Positions 26,104 through 37,968 are shown, numbered from the stretch's first letter. The stretch is DNA of 64,000 bases from Gottfriedia luciferensis (GCF_001712755.1 NZ_MDKC01000003.1:62001-126000); one strand, 5' to 3'. Numbers and translations: made by a program. Notes: generated by a model not told the origin, from the sequence alone.

Positions 26104-27492
26104 ATGAACGCAACAATTCCAACTAATGAAATGATTAGTGCCATATTAAATAGTATCGATGAATCAATTCACGCAGTCGACAAAAATGGAATGACTATAT
26201 TTTATAATCAAGTTGCGGCTGACCATGACGGTGTTTCAGTTGAGGAGGTTCTGGGAAAGCATGTACTAGAAGCTTTCCCTTCTTTAACGAAAGAAACAAG
26301 TACCTTATTGAAAGTACTAGAAACAAAACAAGCGATTATTCAACAGCCTCAACGCTATGAAAATATTAAAGGCCAATTTATTGATACTGTTAACACGACA
26401 ATTCCGATCATTTTGGATGATCAATTGATCGGTGCGGTTGAAATTGCAAAGGATTATTCTACAATTAAATCGCTTGGTGAGAAGGTATTAGACTTACAAG
26501 CGAGGATTAAAACGCAAGTAAAAAAAGGAAAAGCTAAACAAGTTCACTCATATACGATCACAGATATATTAACAAATGACCCTGCTTTAATGGCCGTAAA
26601 AAATCAAGTTGAAAAGGTAGCAAATGCAGACTCTGCAGTACTGGTAGTTGGTGAAACTGGAACTGGAAAAGAACTTTTTGTCCAGTCAATTCACCATAGT
26701 TCAAATAGAAGTGAAAGCCCTTTTATTGCTCAAAACTGTGCTGCTTTACCAGAATCATTACTGGAAAGTATACTATTTGGTACGACAAAAGGTAGTTATA
26801 CGGGAGCGATTGATCGAGCAGGGTTATTTGAACTTGCCGATGGTGGAAGCTTGTTTTTAGATGAACTAAATTCGATGCCATTAGAGCTTCAAGCCAAGCT
26901 ACTAAGAGTACTAGAGGATGGAGTTGTTCGCCGAATAGGTGATCAAAAGACTCGTAAAGTTAATGTAAGAGTAATCGCTGCAATTAATGAATCACCTTTA
27001 GATTGCGTTCAAAACGGTATTATGCGACCGGATTTGTATTATCGTTTGAATGTGTTTTCTTTGTTCATACCTCCGTTAAGAGAAAGGAATTATGATATCG
27101 AGCTGCTCACGTCTCATTTTGTTGAGCAATTCAATGAACGTTTTTCAAAGAATATCCGAAATGTAGAACATACTGTATTTGAGTTATTCCATCAGTATAA
27201 TTGGCCTGGTAATGTTCGGGAACTAAAGCATACGATTGAGCATGCTATGATTATGGTAGAAGGGCATACTCTTACAGTCAAACATCTACCGATTCAACTA
27301 CAACAAATTAAGAAAAGTACTGAAACAAAAGGAGTTCAGCCTTTACGTTCGGCAATGCAGGAAATGGAAATTTCACTCATTAAACAAGCTTTACTACAAA
27401 CGAATTCTAATATTCAACAAGCTTCAGCACTACTTGAAATACCTAGGCAAACTCTTCAATATAAGATTCAAAAGTTAAATATCTTAGTATAA
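26104..27492 (+). CDS. kamR: sigma-54 activator, KamR type (PAS-AAA+-HTH)
   Basis: 462 residues: an N-terminal PAS domain (about 10-120, AVDKNGMTIFYNQVAA), a AAA+ domain with Walker A GETGTGKE (183-190), the sigma-54 contact loop as GSYTGA (230-235, in place of GAFTGA), Walker B LFLDELN, arginine finger region RPDLYYRLNVF and WPGNVRELKH, and a Fis-type helix-turn-helix at the end. It lies just upstream of kamA, which has a clear sigma-54 promoter. In B. thuringiensis kamA is reported to be under sigma-54 with such a regulator. A ligand such as lysine may be sensed by the PAS domain; that is inference. Confidence 0.92.
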   Translation: MNATIPTNEMISAILNSIDESIHAVDKNGMTIFYNQVAADHDGVSVEEVLGKHVLEAFPSLTKETSTLLKVLETKQAIIQQPQRYENIKGQFIDTVNTTIPIILDDQLIGAVEIAKDYSTIKSLGEKVLDLQARIKTQVKKGKAKQVHSYTITDILTNDPALMAVKNQVEKVANADSAVLVVGETGTGKELFVQSIHHSSNRSESPFIAQNCAALPESLLESILFGTTKGSYTGAIDRAGLFELADGGSLFLDELNSMPLELQAKLLRVLEDGVVRRIGDQKTRKVNVRVIAAINESPLDCVQNGIMRPDLYYRLNVFSLFIPPLRERNYDIELLTSHFVEQFNERFSKNIRNVEHTVFELFHQYNWPGNVRELKHTIEHAMIMVEGHTLTVKHLPIQLQQIKKSTETKGVQPLRSAMQEMEISLIKQALLQTNSNIQQASALLEIPRQTLQYKIQKLNILV

Positions 27493-27547
27493 ACAACAAT
27501 TTAATCTTCTAAAAAATTTAGTTTTAGCACTTCATTCAATAGCCAAG

Positions 27548-27572
27548 CCGCCTAATTTTAGGCGGTTTTATT
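27548..27572 (+). terminator. terminator after the kamR-like gene
   Basis: CCGCCTAA and TTAGGCGG form an 8-base-pair stem with a 2-base loop plus closing pairs, followed by TTTTATTATG. It isolates kamA from upstream transcription. Confidence 0.85.
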
Positions 27573-27692
27573 ATGTTTGATTCATCTTGGGAAGATACCA
27601 ACTTAAAATTTTAGCTTTAAAAAATAAAAAAACAGGCAAAATAGTTTGAATTTTCTATATTTGTAGCGTTTTTATTAAATAATTGTAAATTT

Positions 27693-27709
27693 TTGGCACG
27701 GCTCTTGCT
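27693..27709 (+). promoter_or_regulatory. sigma-54 promoter of kamA
   Basis: TTGGCACGGCTCTTGCT matches the -24/-12 consensus TTGGCAC-N5-TTGCW at every position, with GG and GC 12 bases apart. Transcription would start near 27720, just before the kamA ribosome site. A sigma-54 activator gene lies immediately upstream. Confidence 0.95.
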
Positions 27710-27746
27710 ATATATTAAAACAAACAGTTTGAAAGGGGATGTAAGT

Positions 27747-29177
27747 ATGGTAAATGCAGTCTATGCTCCAAAAAGACATTGGAAAGAAGTTGAATTATGG
27801 AAAGATGTAACAGATGAACAATGGAATGATTGGGTTTGGCAACTTACAAATACCATCAAATCATTGGATGAGTTAAAGCAAGTAATTAATCTCACGCCAG
27901 ACGAAGAAGATGGGGTACGAATTGCGACAAAAACAATTCCACTAAACATTACCCCATATTATGCATCGTTAATGAATCCGGATGACCCACGTTGTCCAGT
28001 TCGTATGCAATCAGTACCAATCTCTGCGGAGATTCATAAAACTAAGTATGATTTAGAGGACCCACTTCATGAGGATGAAGATTCTCCTGTACCAGGTTTA
28101 ACACATCGTTATCCAGATCGTGTCCTATTTTTAGTAACAAATCAATGCTCAATGTACTGTCGTTACTGTACTAGACGTCGTTTCTCAGGACAAATTGGAA
28201 TGGGAGTGCCAAAGAAACAGCTTGATGCTGCTATTAATTACATTAGCAAAAATCCTCAAGTACGAGATGTACTTATTTCAGGTGGAGACGGTCTTTTAAT
28301 TAACGATAATATTTTAGAGTATATTTTAAAAAATTTACGTGATATTCCACATGTGGAAATTATCCGTATTGGTACAAGGGCACCTGTAGTATTCCCGCAA
28401 CGTATTACTGAAAATCTTTGTAATATCTTAAAAAAATATCATCCGGTTTGGTTAAATACTCACTTTAATACTTCAATTGAAATTACAGAGGAATCGAAAC
28501 GAGCTTGCGAAATGCTTGCAAATGCTGGTGTACCATTAGGAAACCAAGCCGTAATCTTAGCTGGAATTAACGACAGTGTACCAATTATGAAAAAGCTAAT
28601 GCATGATTTAGTTAAAATTCGTGTTCGTCCATATTATATTTATCAATGTGATTTATCAGAAGGAATTGGTCACTTCCGTGCGCCTGTTTCAAAAGGTTTA
28701 GAAATTATGGAAGGATTACGCGGCCATACTTCTGGATATGCAGTACCAACATTTGTAGTAGACGCACCGGGTGGTGGAGGAAAAATTTCTCTTCAACCAA
28801 ATTACTTAATTTCTCAAAGTGCTGATAAAGTTGTTCTTCGTAATTTTGAAGGTGTAATTACTACTTATCCAGAACCACAAAATTACGTACCAGGAAGAGC
28901 AGAAGCATACTTTAAAGAAATTTATCCTAATATGGATGAAAAACGTTCCAATGCAGGAATCGCTGGATTAATGAATGAAACAAAATTCAATCTTGTACCA
29001 GAAGGTTTACAACGTATGGAAGTTCGTAAAACATATGCAACAAATCCAGAGCATGCTTCTTTAAAAGATAAGCGCGATAAACGCGACGAATTAAAAGAAA
29101 AGAAATTCCAAGCACAGCTTACAAAAATCCAAGTTAGTGAAAAGCTAGTAGGAAGTGCGCAAGGAGACACTGAATGA
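27747..29177 (+). CDS. kamA: lysine 2,3-aminomutase
   Basis: 476 residues of the radical SAM family. The [4Fe-4S] cysteines are C134, C138 and C141 in CSMYCRYCTRRR; SGGDGLL and the PLP-binding region toward the C-terminus (VDAPGGGGKI) fit KamA. The enzyme converts L-lysine to L-beta-lysine with SAM and PLP. The ATG at 27747 is the true start: GAAAGGGGA lies 8 bases upstream, and a longer upstream reading of the frame would run through the sigma-54 promoter itself. It is followed by yokU with a 4-base overlap. Confidence 0.96.
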   Translation: MVNAVYAPKRHWKEVELWKDVTDEQWNDWVWQLTNTIKSLDELKQVINLTPDEEDGVRIATKTIPLNITPYYASLMNPDDPRCPVRMQSVPISAEIHKTKYDLEDPLHEDEDSPVPGLTHRYPDRVLFLVTNQCSMYCRYCTRRRFSGQIGMGVPKKQLDAAINYISKNPQVRDVLISGGDGLLINDNILEYILKNLRDIPHVEIIRIGTRAPVVFPQRITENLCNILKKYHPVWLNTHFNTSIEITEESKRACEMLANAGVPLGNQAVILAGINDSVPIMKKLMHDLVKIRVRPYYIYQCDLSEGIGHFRAPVSKGLEIMEGLRGHTSGYAVPTFVVDAPGGGGKISLQPNYLISQSADKVVLRNFEGVITTYPEPQNYVPGRAEAYFKEIYPNMDEKRSNAGIAGLMNETKFNLVPEGLQRMEVRKTYATNPEHASLKDKRDKRDELKEKKFQAQLTKIQVSEKLVGSAQGDTE

Positions 29178-29455
29178 TGAAATGTCAGTGGTGCGAATCA
29201 GCTAACATAGTTGAATCAACAAATACAGTCTACTGGGAACTTCCTGATGGTACGAAGGCAATTGAGATTAAAGAAACACCATGTATCATTTGCTTAGATT
29301 GTAAAATAACATATCAAACAGATGATACTGTTAGTGCAATTGAAGAGCAATTATATTTAATTGACACGAAGCTGCTTGGTAAATCGACTTCATATAATGG
29401 GTTGATCGAGCAACAAAGATTATTAAAGAGGAATTATTTCGACTTTTCCAAATAA
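29174..29455 (+). CDS. yokU: YokU-family small zinc-finger protein
   Basis: 93 residues. Two CxxC knuckles (MKCQWCESAN and CIICLDCKITYQT) form an MqsA/YgiT-like N-terminal zinc finger, without the helix-turn-helix of full antitoxins. Orthologues sit directly downstream of kamA in Bacillus. Its start overlaps the kamA stop by 4 bases, with AAGGAGAC upstream, so it is translated with KamA; a role in metal or cluster handling for KamA, or regulation, is possible but unproven. Confidence 0.85.
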   Translation: MMKCQWCESANIVESTNTVYWELPDGTKAIEIKETPCIICLDCKITYQTDDTVSAIEEQLYLIDTKLLGKSTSYNGLIEQQRLLKRNYFDFSK

Positions 29456-29460
29456 GAAAT

Positions 29461-29490
29461 GAGAAGCGACCATTCGCTTCTCATTTTCTC
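29461..29490 (+). terminator. terminator after kamA-yokU
   Basis: GAGAAGCGA pairs perfectly with TCGCTTCTC around CCAT, followed by ATTTTCTC. Part of the transcript may read through to the permease 90 bases downstream. Confidence 0.85.
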
Positions 29491-29582
29491 TAATGTTCAA
29501 ACTTTTCCTAAACCCGCCAATGGACGTTTAAAAAAAGCAGAAAATTATCGAATCCAAAAAACGACTGAAAAGGAGTATTTTA

Positions 29583-31067
29583 ATGAAAAATACGGTAAAC
29601 ACAATAACAGTCATTGATTCTGAGAGTCATATTCCTTCCATGCCTCAAGAGTTGAAGCGTGGATTAAAACCTCGCCATATTACAATGATTTCACTAGGAG
29701 GAACAATTGGAACAGGTCTATTTTTGGCAAGTGGAGGAGCAATCCATAATGCAGGGCCAGGTGGTGTTCTAGCAGCTTACATAGCGATTGGAATAATGGT
29801 GTACTTTTTAATGACAAGCCTTGCTGAGATGGCTACATATATGCCAGTTGCAGGATCTTTTAGTACATACGCAACAAAATTCGTTGACCCTGCACTTGGT
29901 TTTGCACTTGGCTGGAATTACTGGTATAACTGGGCAATTACGATAGCAGCTGAATTAGCCGCAGTTACAATGGTTATGAAATTCTGGTTGCCACATACAT
30001 CCTCACTCTTATGGAGTTCATTATTTTTAGCTATTATCTTTCTTTTAAACTATCTGTCTGTTAAAGGGTTTGGGGAATCTGAATACTGGTTTTCTATTAT
30101 AAAAGTTGTTACAGTAATCATTTTTTTAATTTCGGGATTTTTAATGATTTTTGGAATTATTGGTGGAGATGCAGTAGGGTTTAAAAACTTTACAGTTGGT
30201 GATGCTCCGTTTCATGGAGGATTCATGGCGACACTTGGCATTTTTATGGCAGCTGGATTTTCTTTCCAAGGTACCGAGTTATTAGGGGTAGCTGCTGGGG
30301 AGAGTGAGGAACCAGAGCGAAATATTCCTCGTGCGGCTCGCCAAATCTTTTGGCGTATTTTATTATTTTACGTATTATCCATATTTGTAATAGGTCTGTT
30401 AATACCATATACAAATCATAATCTAGCAAGTGGAGATGTAGCTGTTAGTCCATTTACGCTAGTTTTTGATAAAGCTGGCATTGCATTTGCAGCGTCTGTA
30501 ATGAATGCAGTAATCTTAACGGCAGTTTTATCAGCTGGAAACTCTGGAATGTATGCTTCAGCTCGAATGCTGTGGGATATGGCTCGCCAAGGGAAAGCTC
30601 CAAAAGCATTAGGTAGGTTAAATAAAAGGGGTGTACCTGTTAATGCATTAATCATTACAGCGGCAGTCGGTACATTAGCATTTTTAGCTTCTCTATTTGG
30701 CGACGGAGTTGTTTACGTTTGGTTACTTAATGCTTCAGGTATGTCTGGTTTTATTGCTTGGCTTGGAATAGCAATTTGTCATTACCGATTCCGTAAAGCA
30801 TACGTAGCACAAGGAAAGGATTTAAATGACCTACCGTATAAAGCGAAATGGTTCCCGTTCGGACCAATATTTGCTTTTGTACTATGTGGGGTCGTTATTC
30901 TTGGACAAAACTATTCAGCATTTATGGGCAAAGCAATTGACTGGAACGGTGTACTTGTTTCATATATAGGGCTGCCATTATTCCTTATTTTATGGATTGG
31001 ATATAAACTAATAAAAAGAACAAAAATTGTTCAGCTTAATGAGTGTGATTTGGAGAATGAAGCGTGA
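29583..31067 (+). CDS. lysP: lysine-specific permease, LysP type (APC family)
   Basis: 494 residues with 12 predicted membrane segments. Long stretches match E. coli LysP as I recall it, such as GWNYWYNWAITIA, LNYLSVKGFGESEYWFS, GFSFQGTELLGVAAGESE, ILTAVLSAGNSGMYAS and GFIAWLGIAICHYRFRKAY. LysP-type carriers take up lysine with protons. Its place right after kamA-yokU suggests it feeds the beta-lysine pathway. No separate strong promoter was found in the 128-base gap, which contains a terminator, so expression may depend on read-through. Confidence 0.9.
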   Translation: MKNTVNTITVIDSESHIPSMPQELKRGLKPRHITMISLGGTIGTGLFLASGGAIHNAGPGGVLAAYIAIGIMVYFLMTSLAEMATYMPVAGSFSTYATKFVDPALGFALGWNYWYNWAITIAAELAAVTMVMKFWLPHTSSLLWSSLFLAIIFLLNYLSVKGFGESEYWFSIIKVVTVIIFLISGFLMIFGIIGGDAVGFKNFTVGDAPFHGGFMATLGIFMAAGFSFQGTELLGVAAGESEEPERNIPRAARQIFWRILLFYVLSIFVIGLLIPYTNHNLASGDVAVSPFTLVFDKAGIAFAASVMNAVILTAVLSAGNSGMYASARMLWDMARQGKAPKALGRLNKRGVPVNALIITAAVGTLAFLASLFGDGVVYVWLLNASGMSGFIAWLGIAICHYRFRKAYVAQGKDLNDLPYKAKWFPFGPIFAFVLCGVVILGQNYSAFMGKAIDWNGVLVSYIGLPLFLILWIGYKLIKRTKIVQLNECDLENEA

Positions 31068-31123
31068 ATGACATATTTTAATTGATAAAAAGATCTAACT
31101 TTTAATTGAATCGTAATTGTTTG

Positions 31124-31161
31124 GAGATGTAATTCGTATGAGAATTAGCATCTCTTTTTTT
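31124..31161 (+). terminator. terminator after lysP
   Basis: GAGATG-AATTC pairs with GAATT-CATCTC and is followed by seven T. The next 190 bases (31162-31354) contain no supported gene; a short frame ending TREYSVVHPTEEFGIN is too short to call. Confidence 0.85.
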
Positions 31162-31354
31162 ATCTGAAAATTCATTATATTTTATAATTTAAATTGCTGA
31201 TATAGATTTTTTAGCAGACACCAGAGAGTACTCAGTCGTTCATCCAACTGAAGAATTTGGAATAAACTAGCAGAGCAAAATAGTAAAAAGTACACTGGTC
31301 TTTATGTATGTATAGCAATCCTATACTCTTACAGAATCAAAAAATAAAAATATC

Positions 31355-31383
31355 TTGTTAATAAATATGATATTTTTTATAAT
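31355..31383 (+). promoter_or_regulatory. sigma-A promoter of the antiterminator gene
   Basis: TTGTTA (31355-31360) and a perfect TATAAT (31378-31383) are 17 bases apart, 22 bases upstream of the first RAT element. Confidence 0.8.
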
Positions 31384-31405
31384 TATCTGTATCTTATAAG
31401 TAAAA

Positions 31406-31433
31406 GGATTGTTACTGCAATGCAGGCAAAACC
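31406..31433 (+). promoter_or_regulatory. RAT 1, ribonucleic antiterminator site
   Basis: The RNA would carry GGATTGTTACTGC, an AAT loop and GCAGGCAAAACC, the standard target of BglG/LicT proteins. Its 3' end overlaps the left arm of the terminator at 31429-31483, so antiterminator binding and terminator folding exclude each other. It lies upstream of the antiterminator gene itself, giving autoregulation. Confidence 0.93.
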
Positions 31434-31483
31434 TAGATGATTAATGTCTTAATGTTAGACATTGGTTATTTAGGTTTTTTTTA
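31429..31483 (+). terminator. conditional terminator of RAT 1
   Basis: AACCTAGATGATTAATGTCT pairs with AGACATTGGTTATTTAGGTT, followed by eight T. It overlaps RAT 1 by its first bases, as in the LicT-controlled bglPH leader. Confidence 0.9.
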
Positions 31484-31581
31484 CCTATAGATGTAGTAAA
31501 ATTGACCTGTAAAAAAAGAAGCTTTAGTATAGAAAGAATAAATGGTATCGCAAATAATCCTTCGCAAGAGAGGTGAAATAG

Positions 31582-32415
31582 ATGATCATCCATAAAGTGA
31601 TTAATAACAATGTAGTAAGCGTTTTGAATGAGCAAAATAAAGAAATGGTTGTTATGGGGAGAGGGCTAGCCTTTAAGAAAAAACCAGGTGATCCTGTTGA
31701 TGAGCAACTGATTGAAAAGGTTTTCAAGTTGGATAACAAGGATTTATCGGAGCATTTTAAGAAGCTGCTTGAAGAAATTCCTTTACAATATATGGAACTG
31801 TCAGATGAAATTATCCGCTTTGCAAAAGAGACATTGGGAAAAAAATTAAGTGAAAGTATTTATGTGTCTCTGACAGATCATATTCATTTTGCCTTATATA
31901 GACAGAAAAATGGACTCGAAATCAAGAACCCGTTACTTTGGGAAGTAAAACGACTGTATAAGGAAGAATTTTCGGTTGGTAAACATGCTTTAAATATTAT
32001 TGAGCAAAAAACAGGGATCCGTTTACCTGAGGATGAAGCAGGTTTTATTGCTTTGCATGTAGTAAACGCGGAATTGAATGAGGAAATGACGAATATTGTA
32101 AATATTACAAAGTTCATTCAAGAAATATTAACTATTGTAAAATATCATTTTAAAATTGAGTTTGATGAGGAATCTTTAAACTATTATCGATTTGTCACAC
32201 ATCTTAAATTTTTTGCTCAAAGGATTTTTAGTAAGACATATTTAAATAATGAGGAAGATTTTCTGTTCAATACAATAAAAGAGAAATATAAAGATGCCTC
32301 AATATGTACAGAAAAAATCAAAGATTTTGTTCTAAAAAAATATGAATATGAATTAAGTACAGAAGAAAAACTTTATCTAACAATTCATATTGCTCGCGTT
32401 GTTAATAGAAATTAA
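31582..32415 (+). CDS. licT: BglG/LicT-family transcriptional antiterminator
   Basis: 277 residues: N-terminal RNA-binding CAT domain (1-56, MIIHKVINNNVVSVLNEQ and VVMGRGLAFKKKPGD) and two PTS regulatory domains with conserved histidines, for example in SLTDHIHFAL and FIALHVVNAE for PRD1, and FVTHLKFFAQR and TIHIARVVNR for PRD2. Phosphorylation of these histidines by HPr and the sugar permease controls dimerisation. Its targets are the three RAT elements around it and in front of bglP. Strong AGAGAGGTG ribosome site. Confidence 0.95.
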   Translation: MIIHKVINNNVVSVLNEQNKEMVVMGRGLAFKKKPGDPVDEQLIEKVFKLDNKDLSEHFKKLLEEIPLQYMELSDEIIRFAKETLGKKLSESIYVSLTDHIHFALYRQKNGLEIKNPLLWEVKRLYKEEFSVGKHALNIIEQKTGIRLPEDEAGFIALHVVNAELNEEMTNIVNITKFIQEILTIVKYHFKIEFDEESLNYYRFVTHLKFFAQRIFSKTYLNNEEDFLFNTIKEKYKDASICTEKIKDFVLKKYEYELSTEEKLYLTIHIARVVNRN

Positions 32416-32423
32416 TTTTTTGA

Positions 32424-32460
32424 TGAAAGCGTTGACAATGTTAATTTACAGTGATAATAT
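32424..32460 (+). promoter_or_regulatory. bglP promoter overlapped by a consensus cre site
   Basis: TTGACA (32432-32437) and TAATAT (32455-32460) are 17 bases apart. The cre sequence TGAAAGCGTTGACA (32424-32437) fits TGWAANCGNTNWCA at all positions and covers the -35 box, so CcpA should compete with RNA polymerase when preferred sugars are present. Confidence 0.92.
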
Positions 32461-32492
32461 CAAATTATCAATTAAATACATCCGATTTTATA

Positions 32493-32521
32493 GGATTGTT
32501 ACTGGTCGTGCAGGCAAAACC
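32493..32521 (+). promoter_or_regulatory. RAT 2 in the bglP leader
   Basis: Starts GGATTGTTACTGGTCGTGC and ends GCAGGCAAAACC, differing from RAT 1 mainly in the loop. It overlaps the left arm of the terminator at 32516-32570. It is the first of two RAT elements in series before bglP. Confidence 0.93.
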
Positions 32522-32570
32522 TAAATTGTCGTCTCTTATGTTTTTTAAGAGGTTGCAGTTTAGGTTTTTT
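32516..32570 (+). terminator. conditional terminator of RAT 2
   Basis: AACCTAAA...CTCTT pairs with AAGAG...TTTAGGTT and is followed by TTTTTTGTTTTC. Overlaps RAT 2. Confidence 0.88.
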
Positions 32571-32664
32571 GTTTTCTTGGGACACTTTTGATCCGGACGA
32601 AGGAAGTCAAGATAGGCCAGTTTACATATCGCTGTATTTAATTAAAATTAAATAACAAAATTCA

Positions 32665-32693
32665 GGATTGTTACTGGTCATGCAGGCAAAACC
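32665..32693 (+). promoter_or_regulatory. RAT 3 in the bglP leader
   Basis: Starts GGATTGTTACTGGTCATGC and ends GCAGGCAAAACC; it differs from RAT 2 by a single base. It lies 172 bases downstream of RAT 2 and overlaps the terminator at 32689-32750, so one transcript must be antiterminated twice. The 90 bases between RAT 2's terminator and RAT 3 hold no clear promoter. Confidence 0.93.
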
Positions 32694-32750
32694 TAAATTA
32701 CAAGAGTGTATGATGATTTTTCATGCTTCTGTAGTTTAGGTTTTTTTTAT
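32689..32750 (+). terminator. conditional terminator of RAT 3
   Basis: AAACCTAAATTAC pairs with GTAGTTTAGGTTT, with a bulged upper stem (GAGTGTATGATG / CATGCTTC), followed by eight T. Confidence 0.88.
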
Positions 32751-32810
32751 TTTACTAAAATAATAACTAGGAAGATGTTTTAATTATTTTTGAAATTTTC
32801 CATAATTTGA

Positions 32811-34685
<1,875 letters not shown>

Positions 34686-34690
34686 TTTAG

Positions 34691-36205
<1,515 letters not shown>

Positions 36206-36225
36206 TTATGAAAGAAAAATAGAAG

Positions 36226-36262
36226 AAACGTACATATTTTGAAATAAATATGTACGTTTTTT
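36226..36262. terminator. bidirectional terminator between bglH and the convergent permease
   Basis: AAACGTACATATTT pairs with AAATATGTACGTTT, with an A-run on the left and T-run on the right, so it can end both converging transcripts. Confidence 0.9.
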
Positions 36263-36293
36263 CTATTAATCTATTATTTTATAACTTCATACT

Positions 36294-37727
36294 TTACACA
36301 TCCAAATCCTTCTCTAAATTAATACCAATTTTCCCTTCCTGTATTCTAGATCTGAATAGAGCCCAGTAAATAACAATCCCAGCAAGAAATAAATAAAGGA
36401 TTACTTTAGTTGTTGGTAGGAAATCTTTTGGGAGTGTTAAAATACCAACTTCAAATACTAGCCAAATAATCGCAAGAATCGTAACAGGTAGTCGCCATTT
36501 TCCTAGCTTAAAACCATCTGTATCCGGTAAAGTTTTAATTTTAGTAGCGTATGCAATTACAGTAATTAAGTAAATTATGGCCGGAAGTGCCGCAGAAGTA
36601 CCTATTAATAATGATAGTTTCCCAAAATAGAAAACAGCAATAATGCCTAATACAGAAACTAAAATTATCGCATTGTACGGTACATTATGTTTTTTATCTA
36701 CCTTTTTAAACACATTTGAAGCAAAAAACACATTGTCTCTTGAAAGGGCATAAATAAGTCGAGATGCAGAAGCCATAATGATTAATCCACAAGCAAAAAT
36801 TGAAACAATCACTAATGCAAGGAAGAAGTCAGCAACTGCAGTGCCCAAACGTGATTGTAAAATATCAGAAATAGGGGAAGCAGAAGCCATGATACTATTA
36901 ATATCTTTAATTCCCGAAGTAACAATGATTAAGAAAACAAATCCAATTACACCTGCAAGTAACATTGAGTAAACGATGGCTTTAGGTACGGTTTTATTAG
37001 CATCAACTGTTTCTTCTGCTAGATTTGCCGCAGCTTCAAAGCCTACTAAAGTATAAGAGCCCATTACGACTGATAGTACAAATGCTGTTAAATAGCTTCC
37101 ATTTGAGCCAACTTTGTGAGCAGTGTAAGTTAATAATGAAAAATCTGCTCCTTTGAAAAATAAGACAAAACTTAAAATAATAATAATGCCAATAAATCCA
37201 ATTACCTCTGTATAAACAGCTGAATTATTAATAATTGTAGCAATCCTTACTCCGTAAATATTTAATAATGCTTGTATAACGATTGTAATTAATACGACTG
37301 TTGTAAGAACTGTAGTAGTACTCTTAATACCAATTAAATCAAGAAAAATCGGTGCTACACCATAATCAACAGTAGGTACAACAATAATTAAGTAACATAA
37401 AGCTGCCCAACCTGTAAACCAACCAAATCCCCGATTCGTTAAACGGCTAACCCATTGGTATACATAGCCACTTAAAGGAATTTTGCTTGATAGATCTGCA
37501 AATATTAAGGCTACAAGTAAATGTCCCACCATAACAAATGGCCAAGTCCAAATACCAGCAGGTCCGGCTGCTCCTAAAGCAAGACTATAAGAGCTAAAAA
37601 TACCAGTTGTTATTGAGATAAATGAGAATGCAACTGCAAATGAACTAAAAAATTTTAATGAACGCTGTAATTCCTGTTTGTAGTTAAACGATTGTAAAGC
37701 ATCTGAATCAATACCTTGTTTACTCAT
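36294..37727 (-). CDS. APC-family amino acid/polyamine permease (ACT branch)
   Basis: 477 residues with about 12 membrane segments. SFAVAFSFISITTGIFSSY near the start, GWAALCYLIIVVPTVDYG and SYTLVGFEAAANLAEETVDA fit the amino acid/choline transporter branch that includes GABA and choline permeases. It is divergent from a PuuP-like permease; both have sigma-54 promoters and share a central candidate activator site. Uptake of an amine or amino acid feeding the same pathway (lysine, GABA, 5-aminovalerate or a diamine) is likely, but the substrate cannot be fixed. AGGAGATG ribosome site. Confidence 0.88.
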   Translation of the reverse strand: MSKQGIDSDALQSFNYKQELQRSLKFFSSFAVAFSFISITTGIFSSYSLALGAAGPAGIWTWPFVMVGHLLVALIFADLSSKIPLSGYVYQWVSRLTNRGFGWFTGWAALCYLIIVVPTVDYGVAPIFLDLIGIKSTTTVLTTVVLITIVIQALLNIYGVRIATIINNSAVYTEVIGFIGIIIILSFVLFFKGADFSLLTYTAHKVGSNGSYLTAFVLSVVMGSYTLVGFEAAANLAEETVDANKTVPKAIVYSMLLAGVIGFVFLIIVTSGIKDINSIMASASPISDILQSRLGTAVADFFLALVIVSIFACGLIIMASASRLIYALSRDNVFFASNVFKKVDKKHNVPYNAIILVSVLGIIAVFYFGKLSLLIGTSAALPAIIYLITVIAYATKIKTLPDTDGFKLGKWRLPVTILAIIWLVFEVGILTLPKDFLPTTKVILYLFLAGIVIYWALFRSRIQEGKIGINLEKDLDV

Positions 37728-37890
37728 AAATCATCTCCTCCAAATTCGAATTTATTTACAGAATTTTCTTATAATTAAACCCATAGTTAGTCCTATTAGA
37801 TTAACTAAAAGTTTTATTATCGATCGGGTAAAAAATCTACATATTTTCTTGTACCTAAAATTGGGCAGAGTGATAGTTTACCGTTAACAA

Positions 37891-37907
37891 TGCAACTTCC
37901 GTGCCAG
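37891..37907 (-). promoter_or_regulatory. sigma-54 promoter of the minus-strand permease
   Basis: Read on the minus strand: CTGGCACGGAAGTTGCA, with GG and GC 12 bases apart and the full TGGCAC and TTGCA cores. Only the first base differs from consensus. It lies about 165 bases upstream of the permease start at 37727. Confidence 0.88.
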
Positions 37908-37968
37908 TCTAATAGATGTGAGTAATTTTAGAGATTCATATAAAAAGAGAAGAAAATCTTATGAGTTC

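Noticed and set aside
27693-27746. Upstream extension of kamA from TTG at 27693
   Set aside because: The added codons are the sigma-54 promoter itself; the ATG at 27747 has the ribosome site.
29460-29582. Lysine riboswitch before lysP
   Set aside because: The gap is only 128 bases and holds a simple terminator; no L-box structure is recognisable.
31200-31275. Short frame ending TREYSVVHPTEEFGIN
   Set aside because: No start codon with a ribosome site and too short to support a gene.
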